Made by a program: the position numbers and the translations under genes. The notes under the pieces were generated by a model. The model worked only from the letters and a program-made list of their open reading frames with translations. It searched no databases and was not told where the DNA came from. DNA of 64,000 nucleotides from Streptomyces vietnamensis (GTDB lineage Bacteria; Actinomycetota; Actinomycetes; Streptomycetales; Streptomycetaceae), in NCBI RefSeq assembly GCF_000830005.1, contig NZ_CP010407.1, forward strand, positions 4,592,001 through 4,656,000. The letters are read 5' to 3'. Below, piece by piece: positions 43,629-51,905 of this stretch (position 1 is its first letter; the number at the start of each line of letters is the position of its first letter).

Positions 43629-43659
43629 ACCCTGTGACCTCAAGCGCGCTTGAGGTCAA
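43629..43659 (-). promoter_or_regulatory. SoxR-type promoter
   Basis: Minus strand: -35 TTGACC (43654-43659), 19-bp spacer (43635-43653), -10 CAGGGT (43629-43634). The spacer core with its flanks forms a perfect 24-bp palindrome (43635-43658) containing CCTCAAG/CTTGAGG. The overlong 19-bp spacer is the hallmark of MerR-family control. It overlaps the last codons of the upstream FAD gene. Confidence 0.88.
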
Positions 43660-44827
43660 GGCCGTGCTTGTGGTGGCGGTCCACGAGGTCCGCGCGCAGG
43701 GCCAGTGACACCGCCTCGACCGCGCTCGTGAACGACACCTCCGACAGCACGCCCGGCGCCGCCACCTGGTCGCCCACCAGGTACACCCCGTCGCCCCGGT
43801 CGACGGCCGGCCGGTCGCGCCAGGTCGTGCCCGGCCGGTCCACCGCACCCGTACGGCCCTGGGAGACGGACTCCCGCCGCCACACCTCCCGCTCGCGCCA
43901 GCCGGGGAAGCCGAGGTCGAGCAGCCGCTCGGCGTGCGCGACGCCGTCCGCCTTCGACGCGTCGGGGCCGATGGGCAGCTGCGCCTGGACCAGCTGCTGC
44001 CCGGCCGGGGCCAGCGAGGGGTCCTGGGCCGTGAACCGCTCGACCCAGCCGGGCGCGTCCAGGTCGGACACCACGAACGGATCGCCCTTCCGGGTCCGCA
44101 ACGCCAGGTCGAACAGGACCGTACGGCCGCTCTCCCAGGTCAGCGACGGGTCGTCGAGGAGCCGGGCGGCGGCGGGCAGCGCGGTCGCGACGATCACCGG
44201 GCCGCCGCCGAGCGGCAGGACGTCGACCCGGGAGGAGGTCTCGATCCGTACGCCGAGCTCACGCGCGCGCGTGGCCATCCGCTCGATCAGCTCGCCCCAA
44301 CCACCCCGGATGTAGTGCGCCTCCGGCGGCAGGGCGGCGGCCCGGTGCAGGCGCTCCTGCACGAAGCGGGCGGAGAGGGAGCCGGGGTCGTGGTGGAAGA
44401 GCGCGACCCCGCTGTACGAGGCCGCCACGCGCGCGGTGCTCTCGCCCGCGAGACCGGTGACCCAGGTGCGGAAGTCGAGGTCGACGGGGGCCTGTTCGGG
44501 GCTGCGGCGGGCCTGACGGAACAGGCTCAGCGGCGGGGTGCGGCGCACGGCGCCGTCGCGGTGGACGCGGAACCGGAGTGCCTCGGCGGTCGGCAGCACG
44601 GCGAGCGGGGGGATGAGACCCCGCTGCTCCAGCCAGGTCCAGTGGGGACCGCCGTTGTAGAGCGCGTGCGGGCCCTCGTTGGTGCGGTACGGGCCGTCGG
44701 CGGTACGGCCCCGGCCGCCGAGCGTCCGGTGCGCCTCGTGGAGGGTCACCTCCGTGCCGGCCTCGGCGGCCGTGATGGCGGCGGTCAGTCCGGCGAAGCC
44801 GCCGCCGATGATCGTGAGCTTCCGCAT
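43640..44827 (-). CDS. FAD-dependent phytoene-desaturase/protoporphyrinogen-oxidase-like protein
   Basis: 395 residues. N-terminal dinucleotide motif KLTIIGGGFAGLTAAITAAEAGTEVTLHEAHRTLGGRGRT, middle substrate region, and C-terminal FAD loop DGVYLVGDQVAAPGVLSEVSFTSAVEA. Amine-oxidase/NAD(P)-binding-like superfamily; substrate unknown. Starts at 44827 by the family start. Fifty bp upstream of the SoxR-controlled gene, whose promoter lies in this gene's end. Confidence 0.85.
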   Translation of the reverse strand: MRKLTIIGGGFAGLTAAITAAEAGTEVTLHEAHRTLGGRGRTADGPYRTNEGPHALYNGGPHWTWLEQRGLIPPLAVLPTAEALRFRVHRDGAVRRTPPLSLFRQARRSPEQAPVDLDFRTWVTGLAGESTARVAASYSGVALFHHDPGSLSARFVQERLHRAAALPPEAHYIRGGWGELIERMATRARELGVRIETSSRVDVLPLGGGPVIVATALPAAARLLDDPSLTWESGRTVLFDLALRTRKGDPFVVSDLDAPGWVERFTAQDPSLAPAGQQLVQAQLPIGPDASKADGVAHAERLLDLGFPGWREREVWRRESVSQGRTGAVDRPGTTWRDRPAVDRGDGVYLVGDQVAAPGVLSEVSFTSAVEAVSLALRADLVDRHHKHGLDLKRA

Positions 44828-44948
44828 GTCCGTCTCCCTCGTGTGGGGTCCTTCAGGGGCCTTCGGGGTCCTTGTACGGGGGACGAAGGGCGGGGCCGGG
44901 GATGTGACATCGGGGGCGTTGTCAGTGGCGTACGTCACGATGGGGTGC

Positions 44949-45617
44949 ATGGCGACGAGTCGGAAGAAGAAGGTGGCGGGGGCGCGGCGGCCGGAGGTGC
45001 GGTTGCCCCCGCTGGAGGCGTACGGGGGCGGGCTCGACCCCGACGGGGACTACGACGGCCTCGAACTGGCCGGGCTCGACCTGGCGGGCCAGTCCGGCGA
45101 AGGGGCCCGGTTCCTGGACTGCGCGCTGCGCGAGTGCGGGCTCGACGGGGTGCGGCTCACGGGGGCGCGGTTCCTCGACTCGGTGCTGACGGGGGTACGG
45201 GGCGTGGGCACGGAGCTGGCCGGGGCACAGCTGCGGGATGTGGAGGTCGTGGAGGCGCGGCTCGGCGGGACGCAGCTGCACGGGGCGGTGCTGGAGAGAG
45301 TCGTCGTGCGGGGCGGCAAGATCGACTACCTGAACCTGCGGGCGGCGAAGCTGAAGGACGTCGTCTTCGAGAGCTGCGTCCTGAGCGAGCCGGACTTCGG
45401 GAGCGCGGTCCTGGAACGGGTCGAGTTCACGGACTGCGTGCTCACGGGGGTGGACTTCACGGGGGCGCGGCTCGTGGACGTGGACCTGCGGGGGGTGCAG
45501 CGGCTGGAGATCGGGGGCGGGGTGGAGTCGCTGTCGGGCGCGGTGATCTCCCCGATGCAGCTCCTGGACTTGGCGCCGGTGCTGGCGGCGCGGCTGGGGG
45601 TGCGGGTGGAGGAGTGA
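44949..45617 (+). CDS. Pentapeptide-repeat protein
   Basis: 222 residues. Basic start (SRKKKVAGARRPE), then about 20 A(D/N)LXX-like pentapeptides (LELAGLDLAG, ARFLDCALRECGLDGVRLTGARFLD, AQLRDVEVVEARLGGTQLHGAVLERV, DFTGARLVDVDLRGV) predicting a right-handed quadrilateral beta-helix, and a C-terminal helical tail. Qnr-type members mimic DNA and protect gyrase; that role is only a possibility here. ATGs at 44940 and 44949 compete. Confidence 0.87.
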   Translation: MATSRKKKVAGARRPEVRLPPLEAYGGGLDPDGDYDGLELAGLDLAGQSGEGARFLDCALRECGLDGVRLTGARFLDSVLTGVRGVGTELAGAQLRDVEVVEARLGGTQLHGAVLERVVVRGGKIDYLNLRAAKLKDVVFESCVLSEPDFGSAVLERVEFTDCVLTGVDFTGARLVDVDLRGVQRLEIGGGVESLSGAVISPMQLLDLAPVLAARLGVRVEE

Positions 45618-45748
45618 CCTCCGCCGCGCGGGCCCCGCAGCTCGTTGCGGGCCTGCGCCCCGCCGCCCCGTGCGGGCCCGCCGCCCGTTGTGGGCGGCGC
45701 CCGCCCCGTTGTGGGCCTGTGCCCGCCGTTGTGGGCCTGCGCCCGCCC

Positions 45749-45957
45749 CCGTTGTGGGCAGTCGTTCCGCTGGGGCGGAACGGGTGGGCACAACGGACCC
45801 GCGCCCTGCCGGCGCCCGAGGCTTCCGCGCCCTGACCCGCACCACGGGGTGCGCCGCGCGGTCGGTGCGGGTCCAGGCGCGGGACGCGGAGGCGCCGCTG
45901 AGGGCGCCGTCCCGTGTGCCCACCCGTCCCGCCCTGCGGGACGATTGCCCACACGGC
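45749..45957. repeat. Dispersed two-armed palindromic element, copy C
   Basis: Least altered copy: terminal hairpin CGTTCCGC-tgg-GGCGGAACG inside GTTGTGGGCA...TGGGCACAAC at the left, and its counterpart CCCGCCctgCGGGACGATTGCCCACAC at the right; inner arms GGACCCGCGCCCTGCC and GGCGCCGTCCC. Preceded at 45650-45748 by tandem GTGGGCCTGTGCCCGCCGTT-like units. Lies between the convergent pentapeptide and hypothetical genes (gap 45618-46029). Confidence 0.87.
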
Positions 45958-46029
45958 AGCGGGTGCGGGCCCCACACGGGGCACGGGGCGAAGGCCCAGG
46001 TGGGGGCATCGCCCTGCGGGGGTGGGGGG

Positions 46030-46530
46030 TTACGGCACGCGGGGGAAGCGGGACTGGAGGGTCCAGATCGTCGGGTTGTCGGCCAGACCCTCGTGCATGT
46101 CCGTGAGGTCCGCGATCAGATCGTGCAAGAAGTCCCGCGCCTCCCGCCGCAGTTCCGCGTGGTTGAACGTGACCGGCGGCTCGTCCCCCGGCATCCAGTC
46201 CGCCTCGACGTCCACCCACCCGAAGCGGCGCTCGAAGAGCATCCGGTCCGTGGACTCGGTGAAGTCGAGCTCCGCGTACTGCGGCTGCGCGGCGCGGCTG
46301 CCGCGCGGGTCCTGGTCGAGCTGCTCGACGATGTCGCACAGCGCCCACGCGAAGTCGAGCACCGGCACCCATCCCCAGGCTGTGGACACTTCGCGGTCCG
46401 CCTCCGTGTCGGCGAGGTACACGTCCCCGCAGAACAGGTCGTGGCGCAGGGCGTGGACGTCCGCGCGGCGGTAGTCGGTCTGCGGCGGGTCGGGGAAGCG
46501 ACGGGAGAGGGAGTAGCCGATGTCGAGCAC
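46030..46530 (-). CDS. Conserved-looking protein of unknown function
   Basis: 166 residues, unrecognised. Soluble alpha/beta: MLDIGYSLSRRFPDPPQTDYRRADVHALRHDLFCGDVYLADTE, WVPVLDFAWALCDIVEQLDQD, and MLFERRFGWVDVEADWMPGDEPPVTFNHAELRREARDFLHDLIADL. Rich in acidic residues and Trp; small immunity-like proteins share this style but nothing specific is seen. GTG start directly behind the 45-bp repeats that follow the response-regulator gene. Confidence 0.68.
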   Translation of the reverse strand: MLDIGYSLSRRFPDPPQTDYRRADVHALRHDLFCGDVYLADTEADREVSTAWGWVPVLDFAWALCDIVEQLDQDPRGSRAAQPQYAELDFTESTDRMLFERRFGWVDVEADWMPGDEPPVTFNHAELRREARDFLHDLIADLTDMHEGLADNPTIWTLQSRFPRVP

Positions 46531-46690
46531 GGATCGATGGTGTCACGGCACCGGGCCGGCCTCGTACCCGAGGCGCGGTCGATGGTGTCACGGCACCAGC
46601 CGGCCTCGTACCCGAGGCGCCCGTGCGCCGTCGCGCACACGCCCCGCCTCGTACCCTCTCACGGCACCAACCCCGCCTCGTACGCGAAGA
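46531..46690. repeat. Tandem iterations of the response-regulator gene's 3' end
   Basis: Two ~45-bp copies (46531-46576, 46577-46620) each carry the gene-end motif with its stop (minus strand GTACGAGGCCGGCTGGTGCC then GTGA). A third, degenerate copy (46636-46658) adjoins the real gene end at 46659. Four GTACGAGGC blocks in total. Confidence 0.85.
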
Positions 46691-47306
46691 TCACCAGCTG
46701 CACCCTGTCCCGCGCGTCCAGCTTCGTGAAGAGGCGTGCCACGTGCGCCTTCGCCGTCGCCGTGCTGATGTGGAGCCGTTCCGCGATCTCGCCGTTCGAC
46801 AGGCCCCGGCCGACGAGGGTGAGGACCTCCCGTTCGCGTTCGGTGACCCCGTCGAGGCCGCGCGCCGGGCGGAGTGCCGGCTCCGGGCGTGCCGCGAACT
46901 CCTCGATCAGGCGGCGCGTCACCCCCGGTGCGATCAGGGCGTCGCCGGAGGCCACCACCCGGATCGCGGCGAGGATGTCGTCGAGGGCCATGTCCTTGAC
47001 GAGGAAGCCGCTCGCGCCGGAGCGCAGCGCCCCGTACACGTACTCGTCGTCGTCGAAGGTGGTGAGGACGAGGACCCGGGGCGCGTCGGGGCCCGCCGTG
47101 ACGAGCCGGGTGGCCTCGATGCCGTCCATGCCGGGCATCCGGACGTCCATCACCACCACGTCCGGCCGGAGGTCGCGGGCCAGGGCGACCGCCTCCGTGC
47201 CGGCGCCCGCCTCGCCCGCGACCTCCAGGTCGGGGGTGTCGGCCATCAGGACGCGCAGCCCGGCCCGGACGAGGGGTTGGTCGTCCACGAGGAGGACGCG
47301 GATCAT
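46659..47306 (-). CDS. NarL/LuxR-type response regulator
   Basis: 215 residues: receiver (IRVLLVDDQPLVRAGL, Asp in VVVMDVRMPGMDG, Lys in GFLVKDM) and LuxR helix-turn-helix (LTEREREVLTLVGRGLSNGEIAERLHISTATAKAHVARLFTKL). Coupled by ATGA overlap to the upstream kinase. The divergent ABC exporter is its likely target. Confidence 0.94.
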   Translation of the reverse strand: MIRVLLVDDQPLVRAGLRVLMADTPDLEVAGEAGAGTEAVALARDLRPDVVVMDVRMPGMDGIEATRLVTAGPDAPRVLVLTTFDDDEYVYGALRSGASGFLVKDMALDDILAAIRVVASGDALIAPGVTRRLIEEFAARPEPALRPARGLDGVTEREREVLTLVGRGLSNGEIAERLHISTATAKAHVARLFTKLDARDRVQLVIFAYEAGLVP

Positions 47307-48538
47307 GCGGGGGTTCCTTCCTGGGCAACGGCAGCGGCAGCAGCGGCAGCAGCGGCGGCGGTGCTAGCGGTGTCGGCCGGCAGCGGCAGAAGTGCCGTCA
47401 CGTGGAAGCCGCCTCCGGGGCGCGGCCCCGCCGTGAGGCTGCCGCCGAGGAGTTCGGCGCGCTCGCGCATCCCGACCAGGCCGTACCCGCCCGCCAGGTC
47501 CGCGCCCGGCGCGCCCCGGCCCTCGTCGGCGATCTCGACGAGCAGCGTGTCCGTGCGCCGCTCCACCGTCACCCGGCAGGTGGGGGCCGCCGCGTGCCGG
47601 ACGACGTTGGTGAGGGACTCCTGCACGATCCGGTACGCGGCGAGGTCGACCTCCGGCGGGAGTGAGACGTCGGGGTTGCCGAGGCGCCGCAGTTCGACCC
47701 TCACCCCCGCGTCCGCCGTCGACGCGGCGAGCCGTTCCAGCTCCGCGAGGCCCGGCGCCGGGTCGCGCGGTGCCGGGTGGCCGTCGGCGGCGGCGCCCCG
47801 CAGCGCGCCCAGGGTGCGGCGCAGCCCGGCGAGGGTCTCGCGGCTGGTGGTCTCGATGGTGGCGAGCGCGTTGCGGGCCTCGGCGGGCTGGGTGTCGATG
47901 ACCCGGCGGCCGACGCCCGCCTGGATGGCGATGACGCCGATGCTGTGCGCGACGACGTCGTGCAGCTCTCGGGCGATCCTGAGCCGTTCGGCGGCGACGG
48001 CCTCGGCGGCGGTCGCGGCACGCAACTCCGCCGCGTGGCCGCGCCGTTCGCGTACGGACCGGCCGAGGAGCCCGGCGGTGAGCAGGGCGAGCGCGAGGGC
48101 CGTGATCGTGCTGACGAAGACGTCCTGGCCCGAGGTCGTGTAGGTCGCGGCCGCGATCTGTACGGCGAGCGCGCCGAGGGCGGTGGGCAGCAGGACCCGG
48201 AGCGGGCGCGCGGCGGCGATCCGGCCCACGACGGCGTCGGCGGCGAGCACCGGGAGGTAGAGGAGTGCGGCGTCGGGGCGGGTCGTGGCCGCCGCGAACA
48301 GTCCCGCGAGCAGCAGCCCGAGGGCCGCGAGCGGGTTGCGGCGCGCCAGGGGCAGGGTGAGGCCCACGGCGACGGCGGCGAGGAAGAGCCGCAGTTCGGT
48401 GGAGCGGTACGGGCCGGTCCGTACCGCGGCGAGGAGCAGGAAGGGGTGGGCGACGGCCGCGCCCCAGGCGAGGGCCGTCGGCACCCGCCCGCTGGACGGG
48501 CGGTCGGTCGTCGTGGCGGTGGCGGTGGCGGCGGGCAT
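47303..48538 (-). CDS. Sensor histidine kinase (HisKA_3)
   Basis: 411 residues: four to six N-terminal membrane helices (about 20-165), dimerisation helix with H-box ELHDVVAHSIGVIAIQAG, HATPase region (ESLTNVVRHAAAP, IADEGRGAPGADLAGGYGLVGMRERA) and a C-terminal run of ten alanines encoded by a (GCA/GCG)n tract at ~47331-47363. Partner of the adjacent regulator; N-terminus suits sensing of membrane-active compounds. Confidence 0.92.
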   Translation of the reverse strand: MPAATATATTTDRPSSGRVPTALAWGAAVAHPFLLLAAVRTGPYRSTELRLFLAAVAVGLTLPLARRNPLAALGLLLAGLFAAATTRPDAALLYLPVLAADAVVGRIAAARPLRVLLPTALGALAVQIAAATYTTSGQDVFVSTITALALALLTAGLLGRSVRERRGHAAELRAATAAEAVAAERLRIARELHDVVAHSIGVIAIQAGVGRRVIDTQPAEARNALATIETTSRETLAGLRRTLGALRGAAADGHPAPRDPAPGLAELERLAASTADAGVRVELRRLGNPDVSLPPEVDLAAYRIVQESLTNVVRHAAAPTCRVTVERRTDTLLVEIADEGRGAPGADLAGGYGLVGMRERAELLGGSLTAGPRPGGGFHVTALLPLPADTASTAAAAAAAAAAVAQEGTPA

Positions 48539-48670
48539 GGGCGTGATCGTAGGTGCGTCCGCCGGTCGGGACATCGGCCCGCGGGCGTACGCCCCCGGGC
48601 CACCCCGCCGCCCCGGTTGTGGCCGCCGAGCCGATGTGCCGGGGGGTGGGGGCCGACGACCGTGGGCCGC

Positions 48671-49633
48671 ATGATCGAAGTCCACGAACTGACCAAGCAC
48701 TACGGCCGCCGGGCTGGATCCCGTCCGGCGATCCGGTCCCGCCTCAGGGGCCGCCCTGCCGCCTCTCGCCCCGCCGCCGCCCGCCCCGCCGTCGACCGCC
48801 TCACCTTCGACGTGAAACCCGGCCGCGTCACCGGTTTCCTCGGGCCCAACGGCGCCGGGAAGTCGACGACCCTGCGCCTGATCCTGGGGCTCAACGAGCC
48901 GACGTCCGGGACCGCCACCGTCGGCGGGCGGCGGTTCCGGGAGTTGCCGCGCGGGCTGCGGGACGTCGGGGCGCTGCTCGACGCGCACGACGTGCACGGC
49001 GGCCGGACCGCCGAGGCCCATCTCGCGGCGCTCGCCCGCACCAACGGCATCCCCCGCCGCCGCGTCGCCGAGGTCCTGGAGGAGGTCGGCCTCGCGGGAG
49101 CCTCCGAACGCCGGATCGGCGGCTACTCGCTCGGCATGAAACAACGCCTCGGGATCGCCGCCGCGCTGCTCGGCGACCCTCCCGTGCTGCTCTTCGACGA
49201 GCCGGTCAACGGCCTCGACCCGGAGGGCGTGTTGTGGGCGCGGGGACTGTTCCGGCGGCTCGCCGCCGAGGGCCGCACGGTGTTCGTCTCCAGCCATCTG
49301 ATGAGCGAGATGGAGCACACCGCCGACGACCTCGTCGTCATCGGGCGCGGCCGGCTCATCGCGGCCGAGAGCGTGACGGACTTCGCCGCGCGCGGCACCC
49401 GCCGCAGCGTGACGGTACGGCCGGCCGACCCGGGCCTCGCCGACGTACTGAGGGCCGAGGGCGCCACCGTACGGACGGAGGGGGAGGAGCTCGTCGTCAC
49501 CGGCATCGACGCGGACCGCATCGGCCTCCTCGCCTTCCGGCACGGCGTCCCGCTCGCCGGACTGACCGCGCACGCCTCCTCCCTCGAAGAGGCGTTCATG
49601 GAGCTCACCGCCGACAGTGTGGAGTACCGCTGA
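48671..49633 (+). CDS. ABC transporter ATP-binding protein with unusual N-terminal insertion
   Basis: 320 residues. Walker A FLGPNGAGKSTTLR, signature YSLGMKQRLGIAAAL, Walker B VLLFDEPVNGLDPEG, H-loop VSSHLMSEMEH. Between the first strand (MIEVHELTKHYG) and AVDRLTFDVKPG there is a ~25-residue Arg/Ala/Pro-rich insertion (residues ~14-38, SRPAIRSRLRGRPAAS) where homologues have a few residues, probably a GC-rich repeat expansion. Drug-export DrrA/BcrA type. Divergent from the two-component genes. Confidence 0.92.
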   Translation: MIEVHELTKHYGRRAGSRPAIRSRLRGRPAASRPAAARPAVDRLTFDVKPGRVTGFLGPNGAGKSTTLRLILGLNEPTSGTATVGGRRFRELPRGLRDVGALLDAHDVHGGRTAEAHLAALARTNGIPRRRVAEVLEEVGLAGASERRIGGYSLGMKQRLGIAAALLGDPPVLLFDEPVNGLDPEGVLWARGLFRRLAAEGRTVFVSSHLMSEMEHTADDLVVIGRGRLIAAESVTDFAARGTRRSVTVRPADPGLADVLRAEGATVRTEGEELVVTGIDADRIGLLAFRHGVPLAGLTAHASSLEEAFMELTADSVEYR

Positions 49634-50445
49634 TGCCTGCCGCCGCCGCCCGTTTCCGTGACCTCCTCGCCGCCGAGTGGATCAAGCTGTGGTCCCTCCG
49701 CTCCACCCCGTGGGCCTTCGCCGTCGGCGCGGTCGCCGCCCTCGGCGTCAACCTCAACGCGACCCTCGCCGACTACCGCAACTATCCGAACTACCCGGAC
49801 GGCATCAAGGAACTCTTCGTGCCGATCTGGGCGATGCGCGACGCGTTCACGCTCGGCGGGGCCATGGTGTTCATCCTCGCGACCGGTTCCATCGGCGCGC
49901 TGATGATCGTCGGCGAGTACGGCACGGGCCAGATCCGTACGACCTTCGCGGCCGTCCCGGCCCGCCGCGCCGTCGTCGCCGCGAAGACGCTCGTCCTCGC
50001 CGCCGTGATGCTCGTGTACGGCGCGTTGGTCGCCGGGGTGTCGTTCGCCGCCACGCAGGCCGTGCTCGACGGGCGGGGCGTCGGCATGGGGCTCGGCGAC
50101 GAGGGCGTGGCGCGGGCCGTCGCCGCGTCGGCGCTCCTCGCGCCGGTGTGCGCGCTCGCCGGCTTCGGGCTCGGGGCGCTGCTCCGGCACACGGCGACGA
50201 CGATCGTCTCCCTGACGGGCGTACTGCTCCTGCTGCCGGCCCTGATGGACGAGCGGAACCGCTGGGGTGCGACGTTTCTGCACGCGCTTCCGCAGGGCGC
50301 GTGGAAGCGGCTCACGGAGGTGGGGGTGTCGCCGGTGCCGGTGGAGTACCCGTGGACGGCGGGCGGGGCGTGGACGGTGTACGCGGCCTGGGCGGCGGGC
50401 GCGGTGGCGGTGGCTTTCGTGGCGGTCCACCGCCGGGACGTCTGA
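49633..50445 (+). CDS. ABC transporter permease
   Basis: 270 residues with six hydrophobic segments (WAFAVGAVAALGVNL, AMVFILATGSIGALMIVG, LVLAAVMLVYGALVAGVSF, ALLAPVCALAGFGLGALL, TIVSLTGVLLLLPALM, TVYAAWAAGAVAVAFVAV). ABC2-type half transporter forming the exporter with the ATPase, to which it is coupled (TGATG). Cargo is likely a peptide or lipid-active antibiotic. Confidence 0.9.
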   Translation: MPAAAARFRDLLAAEWIKLWSLRSTPWAFAVGAVAALGVNLNATLADYRNYPNYPDGIKELFVPIWAMRDAFTLGGAMVFILATGSIGALMIVGEYGTGQIRTTFAAVPARRAVVAAKTLVLAAVMLVYGALVAGVSFAATQAVLDGRGVGMGLGDEGVARAVAASALLAPVCALAGFGLGALLRHTATTIVSLTGVLLLLPALMDERNRWGATFLHALPQGAWKRLTEVGVSPVPVEYPWTAGGAWTVYAAWAAGAVAVAFVAVHRRDV

Positions 50446-50460
50446 CCGGGCGAGTACGAC

Positions 50461-50517
50461 GCTCAGCGCAGGCCGTGCACCGCCGGGACAGTCGTTCAGC
50501 GCCGGCCGTGCACCGCC
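50461..50517. repeat. Stop-codon-spanning duplication after the FAD monooxygenase
   Basis: 24-bp block GCTCAGCGCAGGCCGTGCAC... (50461-50484) repeats the gene's own end (50494-50517) with 22 of 24 positions equal, period 33 bp (11 codons). Both hold a TGA in the same frame on the minus strand. Confidence 0.85.
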
Positions 50518-51701
50518 CGTGCCACCCGCGGCCCGAGCCAGCGCTTCAGCCGCCGCAGCGCCTCCAGCTGCTCGGCGGCCCGGTCGATCCGGTAGTACAG
50601 CTGCGGCGGGACGTGCGGGAGCAGCGGCGAGTGGCGCTGGCCGAGGAGCGCGAACATCTTGGCCGGCTCCAGGTTCATGTAGCGCGGCAGGTTCTCGTAC
50701 CACTGGGCGCTGTAGCGGGCCGCGCTCTGCGCCGAGACCAGCTCGGCGCGCCGCCGCTTCCCGTACGCGGTGAGGGCGGCGTCCAGGTCGCCGGGGGCGC
50801 GCAGGGCGTCCGCGAGGGCGAGCGCGTCCTCCAGGGCCAGGGTGGTGCCCGCGCCGATCGAGTAGTGCGTGGTGTGGGCGGCGTCGCCGAGGAGGACGAG
50901 GTTCCCGCGGTGCCAGACCCGGTTGGTGAGGGTGCGGAAGGTCAGCCACTGGGCGGCGCCGTCGGCGCGCTCGCGGCCGATCAGCTCGTGCCCGTCGAGG
51001 AGGTCGTGGAAGAGCTTCTCGAGGAGGTTGAGGCTGTCGGCCTCGCCGAGCGTGTCGAGGCCGAGGCCGGTGAAGGTCTCCGGGGAGCACTCGACGACGC
51101 AGGTGGACCGTTCGCCGCTGAACCCGTAGGCGTAGCACCAGATCCAGCCGTGCTCGGTCTCCTTGAAGGCGAAGCTGAACGAGTCGAAGACCTTGGTGGT
51201 GCCGAGCCAGATGTAGTGGTTGCGGCCGCTGGTGACCTCGCTGCCGAAGTGGTCCGCGTGGGCCTCGCGGAGGGCGCTGTTGACGCCGTCGGCGGCGACG
51301 ACCAGGTCCGCGCCGGCCAGTTCGGGCGCGTCGGGGCCGGGGATGTCGTGCTCGAACTCGACCCGTACGCCCAGCTCCTCGGCCCGGTCGGCGAGCAGTG
51401 CCAGCATCCGCCGCCGTCCGATGCCGAAGCCCGCGTCGCCGCGGTGGACGGTCCGCTCGTCACGGACGATGGCGACCCCGTCGGTCCAGGTCACGGAGGC
51501 CTCGGCGACGGCGGCCGCGGACTCGGGGTCGCCCGCGCGCAGCTTGTCGAGCAGCCCCGCCCAGTACGTCACGCCCCAGCCGTACGTGGATCCCTCGGGG
51601 TTCCGCTCGTACACGGCGATGTCGTGGGACGGATCCTGTCGCTTCAGCAGGATCGAGAGGTAGAGGCCGGCGGGTCCACCGCCGACGATCGCGAGCTTCA
51701 C
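50496..51701 (-). CDS. FAD-dependent monooxygenase
   Basis: 401 residues, single-component flavoprotein hydroxylase fold: KLAIVGGGPAGLYLSILLK (FAD GxGxxG), GRRRMLALLADRAEELGV (DG/GR region), LVVAADGVNSALREA (DG motif) and LVLLGDAAHTTHYSIGAGTTLALEDALALADAL (GD motif). Resembles the VioD/anthraniloyl-CoA monooxygenase N-terminal group acting on aromatic substrates. GTG start with GGGAG 6 nt upstream. Confidence 0.88.
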   Translation of the reverse strand: MKLAIVGGGPAGLYLSILLKRQDPSHDIAVYERNPEGSTYGWGVTYWAGLLDKLRAGDPESAAAVAEASVTWTDGVAIVRDERTVHRGDAGFGIGRRRMLALLADRAEELGVRVEFEHDIPGPDAPELAGADLVVAADGVNSALREAHADHFGSEVTSGRNHYIWLGTTKVFDSFSFAFKETEHGWIWCYAYGFSGERSTCVVECSPETFTGLGLDTLGEADSLNLLEKLFHDLLDGHELIGRERADGAAQWLTFRTLTNRVWHRGNLVLLGDAAHTTHYSIGAGTTLALEDALALADALRAPGDLDAALTAYGKRRRAELVSAQSAARYSAQWYENLPRYMNLEPAKMFALLGQRHSPLLPHVPPQLYYRIDRAAEQLEALRRLKRWLGPRVARAVHGRR

Positions 51702-51804
51702 GTGCGCTCCCACTGAGACATGACACCGTGCGGTTGGACGACGACGCACGGTAGCAGTGGGGGTGGGTCGGTGCCGGGGAATGGCACCACGGACCAGCCC
51801 TACG

Positions 51805-51905
51805 GGCTACGGCAGCAGGCCCCGCCGACGGTTACAGCAGCAGGCCCCGCCGACGGGTTACGGCAGCAGCCGCCGCCAACGGTTACGGCAGCAGCCGCCG
51901 CTCCT
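51805..51905. repeat. Four iterations of the senR gene's 3' end
   Basis: Minus strand units of 25-26 bp, each ending CTGCTGCCGTAACC or a near variant (with CTGCTGTAACC and CTGCTGCCGTAGCCC): real gene end 51881-51905, then 51855-51880, 51830-51854, 51805-51829. Every unit keeps a stop codon (TAA, TAA, TAA, TAG). Confidence 0.87.
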
